Assembly (NCBI RefSeq): GCF_013415115.1
Contig: NZ_JACCDD010000003.1
Coordinates: 62,001-126,000, forward strand
Direction of reading: 5' to 3'
DNA length: 64,000 nucleotides
DNA from: Vreelandella zhaodongensis
GTDB lineage: Bacteria; Pseudomonadota; Gammaproteobacteria; Pseudomonadales; Halomonadaceae
Both the position numbers and the translations under genes were made by a program. A model generated the notes under the pieces. That model saw only the letters and a program-made list of their open reading frames with translations, was not told where the DNA came from and made no database searches. How positions within the stretch are numbered: position 1 is the first letter of the stretch; each line of letters begins with the position of its first letter. Below, one piece after another: positions 10,159-18,924 of this stretch.

Positions 10159-11001
10159 CTAGCGATAACCAGCCATAAGCTCACGAATCAGTGGTGTATC
10201 TGCATCTCTATGAGTGGGCAACTCAAAACGTGCTCTAGCAATATGTGTTCGTGACAGCTCAGCCATAATCAGCATTTCGCGATCTTCTGCTTCAGCAAGC
10301 AACTCTCCACGCGGGCCGATAATGCGCGACCCACCCCAGAAGTGGCTTTGCTCCTCTGGGCCGTAGCGGTTGCTCATGATAACTGGTGTACCGTAAGTCA
10401 TGGCGTAGAAGCGTACATTCAGTAGCCAATTCTCCTCGTTAGAGAAATCCTGACTAACCACGCCGGAAGCCGAATTGATAGGAGCACAGAGCACGGTGGG
10501 ACGAGGTAGCAGTGCCGCGTGCACTAACGCAGGATTCCATAAATCTGCGCATATTAACGGTGTGCTAGACCAACCTGGACACACCTGCGCCATTGTCAGC
10601 TCACTGCCATGTGAAAACCATTTACCCTCTTCCAACCCACCATACGTAGGAAGGTTAAGCTTACGGTGAACAGCAACCAGCTTACCATGTTGTAAAATAG
10701 CCAGGGCATTGTAGTACTCACCGGGACTTGCTTCCTCGACAAAACCAACAATGGTCTGCATGCCTTCGCACGCCTTTGCAAGCGCCATCAACCGAGCATC
10801 TTCTAATGGCATGGCAACTCTCATCACACTGCTTCCAAGGGAGTACCCCGTCAACGAAAGCTCTGGAAACACTAATAACTCAACGCTTTGCTCCTTTGCC
10901 TGTTCTATCAATGAGATATGGCGATCAAGATTAGCGTCTATATCGAAAAGCATACTATTCATCTGCGCAGCAGCCACTTTAAGCTTATCCTGATAATGCA
11001 T
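10159..11001 (-). CDS. Carbon-nitrogen hydrolase (nitrilase superfamily)
   Basis: With the ATG at 11001 the protein has 280 residues. The catalytic triad of the superfamily is complete: Glu47 (FPELSLTGY), Lys114 (VHRKLNLP) and Cys151 (LICADLWNP). These enzymes hydrolyse amides, carbamoyl compounds or nitriles. An upstream TTG at 11016 is in frame, but GGTGGGA lies 6 bases before the ATG, which decides the start. The gene ends convergent to the GlxA-type regulator (37 bases apart) and follows the transporter operon, separated by a terminator, so it likely has its own promoter between 11002 and 11054. The exact substrate is not visible. Confidence 0.87.
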   Translation of the reverse strand: MHYQDKLKVAAAQMNSMLFDIDANLDRHISLIEQAKEQSVELLVFPELSLTGYSLGSSVMRVAMPLEDARLMALAKACEGMQTIVGFVEEASPGEYYNALAILQHGKLVAVHRKLNLPTYGGLEEGKWFSHGSELTMAQVCPGWSSTPLICADLWNPALVHAALLPRPTVLCAPINSASGVVSQDFSNEENWLLNVRFYAMTYGTPVIMSNRYGPEEQSHFWGGSRIIGPRGELLAEAEDREMLIMAELSRTHIARARFELPTHRDADTPLIRELMAGYR

Positions 11002-11054
11002 AGCGTATCCCACCAAAAGACTAAGTATCAGTTTAAAAACTGAGCCACTTTAAC

Positions 11055-11082
11055 GAAAAAACGACCGCCCAGAGGCGGTCGT
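11055..11082 (-). terminator. Intrinsic terminator of the osmoprotectant-type ABC operon
   Basis: ACGACCGCC (11061-11069) pairs with GGCGGTCGT (11074-11082) around a 4-base loop. On the minus strand the stem is followed directly by six T residues (11060-11055). It lies 20 bases beyond the stop of the substrate-binding protein gene. Confidence 0.88.
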
Positions 11083-11102
11083 GCTTCACACTAAAATACA
11101 GT

Positions 11103-11984
11103 TTACATCATGTCATGCTGTTCTAAGAACTCTTTAGATACATTTTCAATGCTTTTACGCTCAACATCAACCTGAGCATTAAGCGCCGCCATAATTTCAT
11201 CGTCTAACAGCGCTGAAAGCTCGTTAAGCTCAGACGCTACATTGGGATGAAGATCCAGTGTTTCCTGACGAACAACTGGCGTTAGTGCATAAGCTGGGAA
11301 ATAGTCTTTATCATCTTCAAGAACATAAAACCCAAACGCAGGAATACGCCCATCAGTTGCGAACACCAAGCCTACATCGATCTGCCCATCACGAAGTGCC
11401 TGATACACAAGCCCTGAATCCATACGACTGATATCACGGCGACCAACATTAAAGTCATAGGCCTCCATCAGCGGGCGCCAACCATCATCCCGCGCATAGA
11501 ATTCAGCGTTCAGCCCAAATGAAAGCGAGTCACCATCATTAATTGCACTTGCCAACTCAGACAGAGTCGCAATACCGCGTTCTGATGCATCATCTTCTCG
11601 CATGGCCAATGCATAAGTATTGTTTGCAGCAGATGGCTCTAACCATACTAGACCTTTTTCGGCATCAAGCTCTTTGACGCGCTCATACGTTTCTTCAGCA
11701 CTAAGACGTTCAGAGATATTATTGTAGTTAATCAGCGAAGTACCCGTGTACTCCCAATATACATCTATTTGGCCATTCTCTTGTGCTTGCCGAAGTACCG
11801 CAGACCCCATACCAGCCCGAGTATTTACATCATAGCCTAACCCTTCTAAATACTGGCTGGTCATGCTCGCTAGAATTTGCTGCTCAGTGAAGTTCTTCCC
11901 TCCAACAGTAATAGTGGCAGCGTAAGCAGAGCTGACACCAATGAGCGCGATACTACTTAATACCGATAAGATAGGTTTAATCAT
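11103..11984 (-). CDS. Osmoprotectant-type ABC transporter substrate-binding protein (OpuCC/OsmF-like)
   Basis: The preferred start is ATG 11984 (MIKPILSVLSSIALIG), preceded by AGGAAAC; this gives 293 residues with a signal peptide ending near AYA at residue 22. A longer open frame begins 28 codons upstream but would bury the signal peptide. The mature protein starts ATITVGGKNFTEQQILASM, the typical opening of the OpuAC/OsmF class that binds glycine betaine, choline or related trimethylamines. It also has the characteristic DVYWEYTGTSL segment, where target compounds are often held by aromatic residues. Last gene of the four-gene operon, followed by a strong terminator. The actual ligand is not determined by the sequence. 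Confidence 0.9.
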   Translation of the reverse strand: MIKPILSVLSSIALIGVSSAYAATITVGGKNFTEQQILASMTSQYLEGLGYDVNTRAGMGSAVLRQAQENGQIDVYWEYTGTSLINYNNISERLSAEETYERVKELDAEKGLVWLEPSAANNTYALAMREDDASERGIATLSELASAINDGDSLSFGLNAEFYARDDGWRPLMEAYDFNVGRRDISRMDSGLVYQALRDGQIDVGLVFATDGRIPAFGFYVLEDDKDYFPAYALTPVVRQETLDLHPNVASELNELSALLDDEIMAALNAQVDVERKSIENVSKEFLEQHDMM

Positions 11985-12021
11985 TATAGAGTTTCCTATA
12001 TCAATTATTATTGCGCAGCTG

Positions 12022-12765
12022 CTACGCGTGCGCAGCTCGACGGGCGGGATTAACCCCGCGGGGTACAACTAAAAAGGCAATACTGGCAATCAAGGCATCA
12101 ACCATAATGGCAAGCATGGCGGTTGGAATAGCGCCTGCCAACATCATCAAAGGGTTGTAAAGATCGATACCGGTAAAAATCAACTCACCCAGCCCACCAG
12201 CACCAATCAGGAATGCTAGCGGCACAGTGCCTACATTGATCGCCAGCGCTGTCCGGATGCCAGCAAAAATGACATACAGTGCATTAGGCAACTCAACGCG
12301 GATTAACCGCTGTGCTGGCGACATACCGATACCTGACGCAGCCTCTTTTAGCGCTGGAGATACCCCTTTGAGTCCCGTATAGGTATTTCGTGTAATGGGC
12401 AACAGCGTGGCAACAAACAGTGCAAATACCGCAGGCACAACACCGATACCGAGAAGGCTCATTGATAACGCAAGCACAGCTAACGTTGGTATCGTTGTAC
12501 CAATATTGAGCACCTGCATGCCAGATTCTGCCCAGCGCGCCATACTCGGGCGGGAAAGCAGAATACCTAACGGAATCGCGACGAGGATTGCCAGTGACCC
12601 AGAAATGGCTGTAAGCCACAAGTGCTCCATGGTGAGGAACTGAATATCTGGCAAATAGAATATAAACTCTTCAATAACGCCTGTTGCATAGCTCCAAGCT
12701 CCGGCTACAAAGATGGCCACCAGGAGCAGTACGCGGAACACCCCTTTAAGACTTTGAATGGGCAT
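12022..12765 (-). CDS. Osmoprotectant-type ABC transporter permease (OsmY/YehY-like)
   Basis: The preferred start is ATG 12765 (MPIQSLKGVFRV), 4 bases after the stop of the ATPase gene and preceded by GAGGAG; this gives 247 residues. It is an integral inner-membrane protein with about six hydrophobic segments and the EAA loop that contacts the ATPase (LKEAASGIGMSPAQRLIRVE). Sequence and position match the OpuC/YehY permeases. The protein ends in a basic stretch (VPRGVNPARRAAHA). It should form the membrane channel with the second permease at 13972-14637. Confidence 0.9.
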   Translation of the reverse strand: MPIQSLKGVFRVLLLVAIFVAGAWSYATGVIEEFIFYLPDIQFLTMEHLWLTAISGSLAILVAIPLGILLSRPSMARWAESGMQVLNIGTTIPTLAVLALSMSLLGIGVVPAVFALFVATLLPITRNTYTGLKGVSPALKEAASGIGMSPAQRLIRVELPNALYVIFAGIRTALAINVGTVPLAFLIGAGGLGELIFTGIDLYNPLMMLAGAIPTAMLAIMVDALIASIAFLVVPRGVNPARRAAHA

Positions 12766-12769
12766 TAGC

Positions 12770-13930
12770 TCACTCCTCTGCCATCGGATCGGCAAGTTCT
12801 GCAGTGGCTTGCTGAGTACGGAAACGCGCGCCAAGATGGTGGGTCATTGCACGCTGCGTGATATGCCCACACAAGCGGCCTTCATCATCAACACAAGGCA
12901 GCCAAGTGATATCATGCGCAAGCATCAAAGATACCGCTTTACGCAGATCGTCATTAACATTCACGACAGCCGGCACCTTTTGGGCATAGTCATGACAACT
13001 GCCTTTACTCACTTGAGCCACTGCGCGCGGGATAATACCAACTGGCTGACGCTCTTCGTTGACCATCACAATAGCATGCTGGTAGCCGCACTTATCGAGC
13101 GTTTGCAGCGCACTTTCCAGACTATCGCGGGGTGAAACCGTTTCGAAATTAGTGCTTACAACTTCCCGAACATTGATTAAATTAAGCCGCTTAAGAGCGC
13201 GGTCTTCGCCAAGAAATGATTCAACAAAGCTATCTTTCGGCGCGGCTAACAAGGTATCAGGGGTGGCATATTGCACTAAATGGCCGTCACGGAAGATCGC
13301 AATGCGGTCTCCCATCTTGATGGCCTCATCAATATCGTGACTAACAAACATGATGGTTTTCTTGAGTTCTTGCTGCATCTTCAAGAACTCATCTTGAATC
13401 ACTGCGCGATTAATGGGGTCGATAGCTCCGAAGGGCTCATCCATTAACATGACGGGGGGATCTGCGGCTAAGGCCCGAGCGACACCGATTCGCTGCTGCT
13501 GGCCACCCGACAGCTCGCTAGGATAACGTTTGAGAAAAGCATCAGGCTCTAGTGCAATCATGCGCATCAGCTCTCTAGCCCTTTCCTTATATTTGGCTTT
13601 ATCCCATCCAAGCAGCTTAGGCACTATCGTAATGTTTTCCTCGATAGTCATATTGGGGAACAAGCCTATCTGTTGAATGACATAGCCAATATTGCGTCGT
13701 AATGTCTGCGTATCCAGCGAAGACGTGTCTTCATCATCGATAAAGACCTTGCCAGAGGTAGGGCGCACGATGCGATTAATCATCTTCAACGTGGTAGTTT
13801 TGCCGCATCCGGAAGGTCCCAGCAAAATGCATATCTCACCAGTGGGCACTTCCATATTAATATGATCAGCAGCAACCACCGCGCCTTTTGGTGTATCGAA
13901 AACCTTCGTTAGATTATCCAGTCGAATCAT
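12770..13930 (-). CDS. Osmoprotectant-type ABC transporter ATPase with CBS domains (OpuCA/YehX-like)
   Basis: The 386-residue ATPase has a Walker A (GPSGCGKTT, near residue 40), signature LSGGQQQR, Walker B (VMLMDEPFGAID) and the H-loop (VSHDIDEA). From about residue 255 to 365 come two CBS-type repeats (VVSTNFETVSPRDSLESAL and VPAVVNVNDDLRKAVSLML), which in OpuA/OpuC ATPases sense ionic strength or nucleotides. The protein supplies energy for import. It lies 41 bases after the first permease and 4 bases before the second, in the middle of the operon. Confidence 0.94.
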   Translation of the reverse strand: MIRLDNLTKVFDTPKGAVVAADHINMEVPTGEICILLGPSGCGKTTTLKMINRIVRPTSGKVFIDDEDTSSLDTQTLRRNIGYVIQQIGLFPNMTIEENITIVPKLLGWDKAKYKERARELMRMIALEPDAFLKRYPSELSGGQQQRIGVARALAADPPVMLMDEPFGAIDPINRAVIQDEFLKMQQELKKTIMFVSHDIDEAIKMGDRIAIFRDGHLVQYATPDTLLAAPKDSFVESFLGEDRALKRLNLINVREVVSTNFETVSPRDSLESALQTLDKCGYQHAIVMVNEERQPVGIIPRAVAQVSKGSCHDYAQKVPAVVNVNDDLRKAVSLMLAHDITWLPCVDDEGRLCGHITQRAMTHHLGARFRTQQATAELADPMAEE

Positions 13931-13971
13931 GCTGGTATCCTTTTTTGTTAAATGAGGGCTGAAGGGCTACA

Positions 13972-14637
13972 TCAGTTACAGGCAGGCACCTGTTCCATAC
14001 CCTTGGGCGTCAATCGCTTTTGGAGGTATAGCAGCGCGTAATCAACAATGATTGCCAGAAGACTGACGGCAATGGCGCCTAAGATAAGTTGACGTGGGTC
14101 TGACTGAGAAATGCCACGACTAATGAAGGTACCTAGCCCACCCGCGCCTATATAAGCAGCAATAGCCATGACACCGATGTTAAGCACGACCGCCGTGCGC
14201 ACGCCCGCCATGATCACTGGCACAGCCAAGGGAATCTCAACTTTTTGTAGGCGCTGATTCTGGCTCATACCAATACCACGAGCCGCTTCACGAAGTGCTG
14301 GATCGACGTTATTTATCGCGGTATAGGTATTGCGAATAATAGGGAGCTGCGAATATAGCAAAACAGCAATAACCGCAGGCACGTATCCAATACCATGCCC
14401 GACGATGGATAAGATCGGTATCATGATGCCAAACAAGGCAATAGATGGGATGGTGACAATAATGGAAGCGATGTAGAGAACAGTTTTCGCCATTTTTTCA
14501 TTCTTGGTTATGGCAATACCGATAGGTACCCCTGTCAGCGTCGCAATGCCGACAGCTATTCCAACAAGGACAATGTGCTCAATCGTGCGCGCTATAAGCA
14601 CATCGAAATTAGACACCGCATAATGGATCCACTCCAT
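13972..14637 (-). CDS. Osmoprotectant-type ABC transporter permease (YehW-like), first gene of operon
   Basis: The 221-residue membrane protein starts at ATG 14637 (MEWIHYAVSNFDVLIAR). It has the EAA motif LREAARGIGMSQNQRLQKVE and about five or six hydrophobic segments. It is the smaller of the two permeases. The order permease, ATPase, permease, binding protein is the reverse of the E. coli osmF-yehYXW operon but holds the same four parts. The 377-base region upstream separates it from ydiJ copy 2. Confidence 0.9.
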   Translation of the reverse strand: MEWIHYAVSNFDVLIARTIEHIVLVGIAVGIATLTGVPIGIAITKNEKMAKTVLYIASIIVTIPSIALFGIMIPILSIVGHGIGYVPAVIAVLLYSQLPIIRNTYTAINNVDPALREAARGIGMSQNQRLQKVEIPLAVPVIMAGVRTAVVLNIGVMAIAAYIGAGGLGTFISRGISQSDPRQLILGAIAVSLLAIIVDYALLYLQKRLTPKGMEQVPACN

Positions 14638-15014
14638 CTATACACCCCCGATATGTTGTGATTATTAGTAAGCAAATGTATGTCTAGGCTATTGAAATTC
14701 AGACAAGGGTACTGGCAATTAAACGACATTAAGCAATAGAAAAACGCCTAATGTGCCAGTTTCTCACCACCCCACCTCTCGAGATGAATTCGCTGCTCAG
14801 AAAATATCAGTTTAATAAGCAGCAAGTTAGCAAGTAAACTAACTAGTATCACAAACCACTTTATGCGTTTAACACAATTTTCTAAATGACCGTTTTATGG
14901 TCTTAAATGCCTATTTTATCGATGTAGCATCACGCTACTTAACGTAAGCTTGCCCAACTTTTAAGCGCCATAACGGCGTTTTATTTACTTCACTTTAGTG
15001 ACAAAACATTCATC
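14638..15014. other. Divergent intergenic region, promoters for the ABC operon and ydiJ copy 2
   Basis: This 377-base, AT-rich stretch contains no open frame I would call. Weak symmetric elements are visible: ACTGGC (14711-14716) against GCCAGT (14755-14760), GACC/GGTC around 14888-14902, and GTAGC-ATCAC-GCTAC at 14925-14939. None is strong enough to name a regulator. No Shine-Dalgarno precedes either divergent gene on the ydiJ side. Confidence 0.5.
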
Positions 15015-18000
15015 ATGATGGCATTCATTGACTCTCGAAATTCTTCACTTGAACGCCTTACCCCCGATTACCTGCGTTTCCTCGAAGCCCTGCGCGCCCG
15101 CGGTTTCGAAGGCGAGATTGCCCCGGACTACGCCAACCGCACGGTGCTGGCAACGGATAACTCGATTTACCAACGCCTGCCCCAGGCGGCGGTGTTTCCT
15201 AAGCACGCGGAAGATCTTGAGCGCCTCGCCAAGCTGGCTGCTGAGCTGCCCCACCGCGATATCGTGCTCACGCCTCGGGGCGGCGGCACGGGTACTAACG
15301 GCCAGTCGTTGACCGACGGTATCGTGGTGGACGTTTCCCGCCATATGAATCAGATCCTCGAGATCGATGTAGAGGCACGGTGGGGGCGCGTTCAGGCGGG
15401 CGTGGTGAAGGATCAACTCAACGCGGCGCTGAAGCCCCATGGGTTGTTTTTTGCCCCGGAACTGTCCACCTCTAACCGTGCCACCATCGGCGGTATGATC
15501 TCCACCGATGCCAGCGGCCAGGGCAGCTGCGAGTACGGCAAAACCCGTGACCATGTGCTGGAACTGGACACGGTTCTGCTGGGGGGACAGCATCTGCACA
15601 GCCGCCCGCTTAGCGCTGAAGAAGAACAGGCTGAGTGCCAACAGGAAGGCATTCTTGGCCGCGTGCATACCACTGCGGCTGAGATTATCGACCAACAGCG
15701 TGAGCTGATTGAAGCGAAATTCCCACCACTTAACCGCTGCTTAACCGGCTACGATCTGGCGCATCTGCGGGAAGCAAAAGGCCAGTTGAACCTGAACAGT
15801 CTGCTGTGTGGTTCGGAAGGCTCGCTGGGCTTTTTGAATGAAGCGGTATTGAACGTGCTGCCGATCCCTAAGCACGCCACGCTGGTTAATGTGCGCTACC
15901 CAGGCTTTATGGACGCGCTGCGCGATGCCAAGGCACTGATGACTTCAAGCGCGCGCCCAACCTCGATTGAAACTATCGATGACACCGTGTTGCAGTTGGC
16001 CATGGAAGACTTTGTCTGGGACAGCGTAGCTGAGTTTTTCCCCGCCACCGGCAGTACGCCGATTCGTGGCATTAACCTGATCGAGTTTAATGACGATGAT
16101 CCTGAGCGCTTGGCCGAACGGGTTCGCTCCTTTACCGAGCACCTTGGTCGCGATGTGGCCGTCGAGCGTTTAGGCTACACCCTGGCCGAAGGCCGTCCGC
16201 AGATCCAAAAAGTCTACGCCATGCGTAAACGCTCGGTGGGCTTGCTGGGCAATGTGCAGGGCGAGAAACGCCCGATTGCGTTTGTGGAAGATACCGCCGT
16301 ACCACCGGAGCACTTGGCTGACTTTATTACTGAGTTCCGCGCCGCGTTGGATGCTAGGCAACTTTCATACGGGATGTTTGGCCATGTGGATGCGGGGGTG
16401 CTGCACGTGCGCCCAGCGCTGGATATGAAAGATCCCCAACAGGAAAAACTGATTCGTGAGATTTCCGATGAAGTGGCAGCCCTGACCCAGAAGTACGGCG
16501 GGTTGTTATGGGGAGAACACGGCAAAGGCGTGCGCTCGGAGTACGGCCCCAAGTTCTTTGGTGAGCTGTACCCCAGCCTGCAGCGCGTTAAAGCAGCCTT
16601 TGATCCGCATAACCAGCTAAACCCCGGCAAGATTGCGTCGCCCGCAGAAGGCCATGAACTAATCGCCAAAGACAGCGACCCTGATCTGTTAACGGTCGAT
16701 GGCGTCACCCTGCGCGGCCAGTTGGATCGCACCATTGATGAACGTGCCTGGCAGGCCTATGACGCGGCGGTGTACTGCAACGGCAATGGTGCCTGTTATA
16801 ACTACGACCTTGATGACCCCATGTGCCCTTCCTGGAAGGCTACCCGTGACCGTGTGCATTCGCCCAAAGGCCGCGCCAGTTTGATGCGTGAGTGGCTACG
16901 CCTACAAACCCAGGCGGGTATCGATGTGGTGGAAGAGTCGCGCAAGAAAAAAGCCGAAAACGGCTGGGGCTTTGTTAAAAGCTTTCCCCGCCGGGTCATG
17001 AACACCGTTAGCAAGCAGCAACACCACGACTACTCCCACCAGGTGTATGACGCCATGGCGGGTTGCTTGGCGTGTAAATCCTGCGCAGGCCAGTGCCCCA
17101 TAAAGGTCAACGTGCCGCAGTTCCGTTCGCAGTTTTTAGAGGTCTACCACGGCCGCTATTTGCGCCCGCTGCGCGATTACATCATTGGTGGCACCGAATT
17201 CATGCTGCCAACGCTTGCCAAGATCGCGCCGCTGTATAACGCCCTACTCAACCAGCGCTGGGTGGACAGCTTGATGCGCAAAGGGCTGGGGATGAGTGAT
17301 TCTCCGCAGCTTTCCCGTGCCAGCGTGAAAAAGCAGCTAAGGGCTTGGGGCATCGCCGAAGCCACGCCCACCTCCCTGGCACTACTCACTGAGCAGCAGC
17401 GCGCTAACAGCGTGATTATTGTCCAGGATGCGTTCACCAGCCACTTTGAAGCCAAGCTGGTGATGGATGTGGTGGAACTGCTGTCGCGGCTGAATCTGCG
17501 GGTGTTTGTGATGCCGTTTTCTGCCAACGGCAAACCGCTGCAGGTACAGGGCTTTTTAGGCGCCTTTGAGCGCACGGCGGAAAAACAGGCCAAGCGCCTG
17601 CGGGCGTTGGCAGAGTTTGAGGTGCCGATGGTGGGTATCGACCCCGCCATGACGCTGACCTATCGCCAGGAGTACGTTAAATCCTTAGGTGCCGAGCAAG
17701 TACCCAACGTGCTGATGCTGCAAGAGTGGCTAGCCACCCGTATTAACACGCTAGCACCTAGCCAGCTTACGCTAACCGACCCTGGCTTTAAGCTGCTGTC
17801 TCACTGCACCGAAAAGACCAACGCACCGGGCAGCCCCAACGCCTGGCGGCAGGTGTTTGCGGCATTTGGTTTAGAGCTTGAGCTAATGGCGACCGGTTGT
17901 TGCGGGATGTCCGGCACCTACGGGCATGAAACCCGTAATGTCGACACATCGAAGACAATCTACGCCCAATCCTGGCAGCCCCAGGTGGAAGCCAAGGAAA

Positions 18001-18116
18001 ACGCAGGCAAGCTGCTCGCCACAGGCTACTCCTGCCGTAGCCAGGTAAAACACTACTCAGCACAAGCCCTACCCCACCCGCTTCAGGCGTTGCTGGTATG
18101 CTTGCGTAGCCCTTAG
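15015..18116 (+). CDS. ydiJ: YdiJ-type FAD/Fe-S oxidoreductase (D-2-hydroxyglutarate dehydrogenase family), copy 2
   Basis: The 1033-residue protein is the paralogue of the gene at 3953-7054 and keeps the same FAD loop, all Fe-S cysteines and the CCG motif. It differs in the N-terminal 30 residues (MMAFIDSRNSSLERLTPDYL), around residues 205-216 (EEEQAECQQEGI in place of DEEQQAVAQSGI), near residues 315-320 and 370-380, and at two adjacent residues in the FAD domain (ARWGRVQ in place of ARRVRVQ). From codon 476 nearly to the end the two genes are identical at DNA level. It has its own upstream region and its own terminator. Both genes are intact, so neither is an obvious pseudogene. Confidence 0.92.
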   Translation: MMAFIDSRNSSLERLTPDYLRFLEALRARGFEGEIAPDYANRTVLATDNSIYQRLPQAAVFPKHAEDLERLAKLAAELPHRDIVLTPRGGGTGTNGQSLTDGIVVDVSRHMNQILEIDVEARWGRVQAGVVKDQLNAALKPHGLFFAPELSTSNRATIGGMISTDASGQGSCEYGKTRDHVLELDTVLLGGQHLHSRPLSAEEEQAECQQEGILGRVHTTAAEIIDQQRELIEAKFPPLNRCLTGYDLAHLREAKGQLNLNSLLCGSEGSLGFLNEAVLNVLPIPKHATLVNVRYPGFMDALRDAKALMTSSARPTSIETIDDTVLQLAMEDFVWDSVAEFFPATGSTPIRGINLIEFNDDDPERLAERVRSFTEHLGRDVAVERLGYTLAEGRPQIQKVYAMRKRSVGLLGNVQGEKRPIAFVEDTAVPPEHLADFITEFRAALDARQLSYGMFGHVDAGVLHVRPALDMKDPQQEKLIREISDEVAALTQKYGGLLWGEHGKGVRSEYGPKFFGELYPSLQRVKAAFDPHNQLNPGKIASPAEGHELIAKDSDPDLLTVDGVTLRGQLDRTIDERAWQAYDAAVYCNGNGACYNYDLDDPMCPSWKATRDRVHSPKGRASLMREWLRLQTQAGIDVVEESRKKKAENGWGFVKSFPRRVMNTVSKQQHHDYSHQVYDAMAGCLACKSCAGQCPIKVNVPQFRSQFLEVYHGRYLRPLRDYIIGGTEFMLPTLAKIAPLYNALLNQRWVDSLMRKGLGMSDSPQLSRASVKKQLRAWGIAEATPTSLALLTEQQRANSVIIVQDAFTSHFEAKLVMDVVELLSRLNLRVFVMPFSANGKPLQVQGFLGAFERTAEKQAKRLRALAEFEVPMVGIDPAMTLTYRQEYVKSLGAEQVPNVLMLQEWLATRINTLAPSQLTLTDPGFKLLSHCTEKTNAPGSPNAWRQVFAAFGLELELMATGCCGMSGTYGHETRNVDTSKTIYAQSWQPQVEAKENAGKLLATGYSCRSQVKHYSAQALPHPLQALLVCLRSP
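15075..18112 (+). repeat. Long direct repeat, right copy (ydiJ paralogue)
   Basis: This segment matches 4013-7050 with a constant offset of 11,062 bases. The identical core here is 16440-18051. The two copies face the same way, so homologous recombination between them would delete or duplicate the 11-kb unit that includes the hydrolase and transporter genes. Confidence 0.95.
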
Positions 18117-18143
18117 CACACAACAAACTGCTATTAACGAAAA

Positions 18144-18176
18144 AGGGGCTTACACGCGGTGTAAGCCCCTGTTTTT
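18144..18176. terminator. Bidirectional terminator between ydiJ copy 2 and the NTF2-like gene
   Basis: AGGGGCTTACAC (18144-18155) pairs with GTGTAAGCCCCT (18159-18170) around a 3-base loop. GTTTTT follows on the plus strand, and the minus strand has TTTTT after its stem, so it can serve both converging genes. Confidence 0.88.
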
Positions 18177-18215
18177 CAATTGGTCTTTCAATGAGCCTGG
18201 CAACCGCCAGATGCG

Positions 18216-18779
18216 TTACTCCGTGAAAGGCAACGATGAATGGTGCAATACGATACGCAGCTCGCCCTCATCGTCTAACTGGTAACCCCAGGTCTTATCA
18301 ACCATGGTGGTGTTGCCTTCGCTATCCAGAATAGAAACGTTGCCCATGGTCATTGCTGTATCACCACTGATGAAAATCGCCGCGTTATCAATGGTAACTT
18401 CCTGCCAGCCTTTCAGCGCAAAGCCGCTGTCGTTGGGGAACTCATCGCTATGGCCCACAAAGTAAGCTAGCGCGCCTTCAGGGGTAGTACGGAAGGTTTG
18501 TGGCGCAGCAGCTAGTGTCGGCTTAAAGAGTACTGGCCCCATCTCGTATCCATAAGCACTCTCAATGACGGATTGAGCCAACTCACTAGCGGCCTCTATG
18601 CCATCGCTTTCATACGTGTTTGCAATGTTTACCAGTGCTTCGCCCCACGCTTGCTGCGCTGCTAGCACCTGTTCTTCGGTTATATCACCACCTAAATGAG
18701 TGACGTTGTTAGCATTGGCTAGTGAAACCGCGCCTACGCTAAGACCTAACACTGCGCCTGTAATAAGAGTCTTGAACAT
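18216..18779 (-). CDS. Secreted NTF2/SnoaL-like protein of unknown function
   Basis: The chosen start, ATG 18779 (MFKTLITGAVLGLSVGAVSL), has GGAG 10 bases upstream and gives a 187-residue protein with a signal peptide ending near ANA (residue 22). The longer frame adds 40 residues with no sense in family terms. The mature part begins with a helix (EEQVLAAQQAWGEALVNIA) and ends in strands (TWGYQLDDEGELRIVLHHSS), a pattern typical of NTF2-like folds of the CaMKII-association type. Similar exported proteins are sometimes labelled phosphoribosyl-AMP cyclohydrolase, which I do not support because no HisI motifs are visible. Position after a two-component system suggests it is a target or accessory of that system. 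Confidence 0.75.
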   Translation of the reverse strand: MFKTLITGAVLGLSVGAVSLANANNVTHLGGDITEEQVLAAQQAWGEALVNIANTYESDGIEAASELAQSVIESAYGYEMGPVLFKPTLAAAPQTFRTTPEGALAYFVGHSDEFPNDSGFALKGWQEVTIDNAAIFISGDTAMTMGNVSILDSEGNTTMVDKTWGYQLDDEGELRIVLHHSSLPFTE

Positions 18780-18924
18780 GTTGGTATCTCCATCGTGAAT
18801 CACTAGAAAGTTACTAGAGCGAACACGTTTAATGTAAGCCAGCCAAGCTTTCATCGAGGTCACCGCAGTATTAATAGCGAAGTAGCGTTTCATTAACACA
18901 AGGTGAATAGAATTAACGGCGTCA

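Noticed and set aside
14885..14939. Short palindromes before ydiJ copy 2 (GACC/GGTC and GTAGC-ATCAC-GCTAC) as operators
   Set aside because: Arms are only 4-5 bases and no matching element is seen upstream of ydiJ copy 1, so they are expected by chance in an AT-rich gap.
15045..15695. 216-codon open frame antisense to ydiJ copy 2 (and the similar frame in copy 1)
   Set aside because: It mirrors the codon pattern of the long ydiJ frame, has no ribosome-binding site or recognised motif, and appears in both copies only because the DNA is the same.
18216..18779. Phosphoribosyl-AMP cyclohydrolase (HisI)
   Set aside because: Similar exported proteins sometimes carry this name, but HisI metal-binding motifs are absent and a signal peptide is present.
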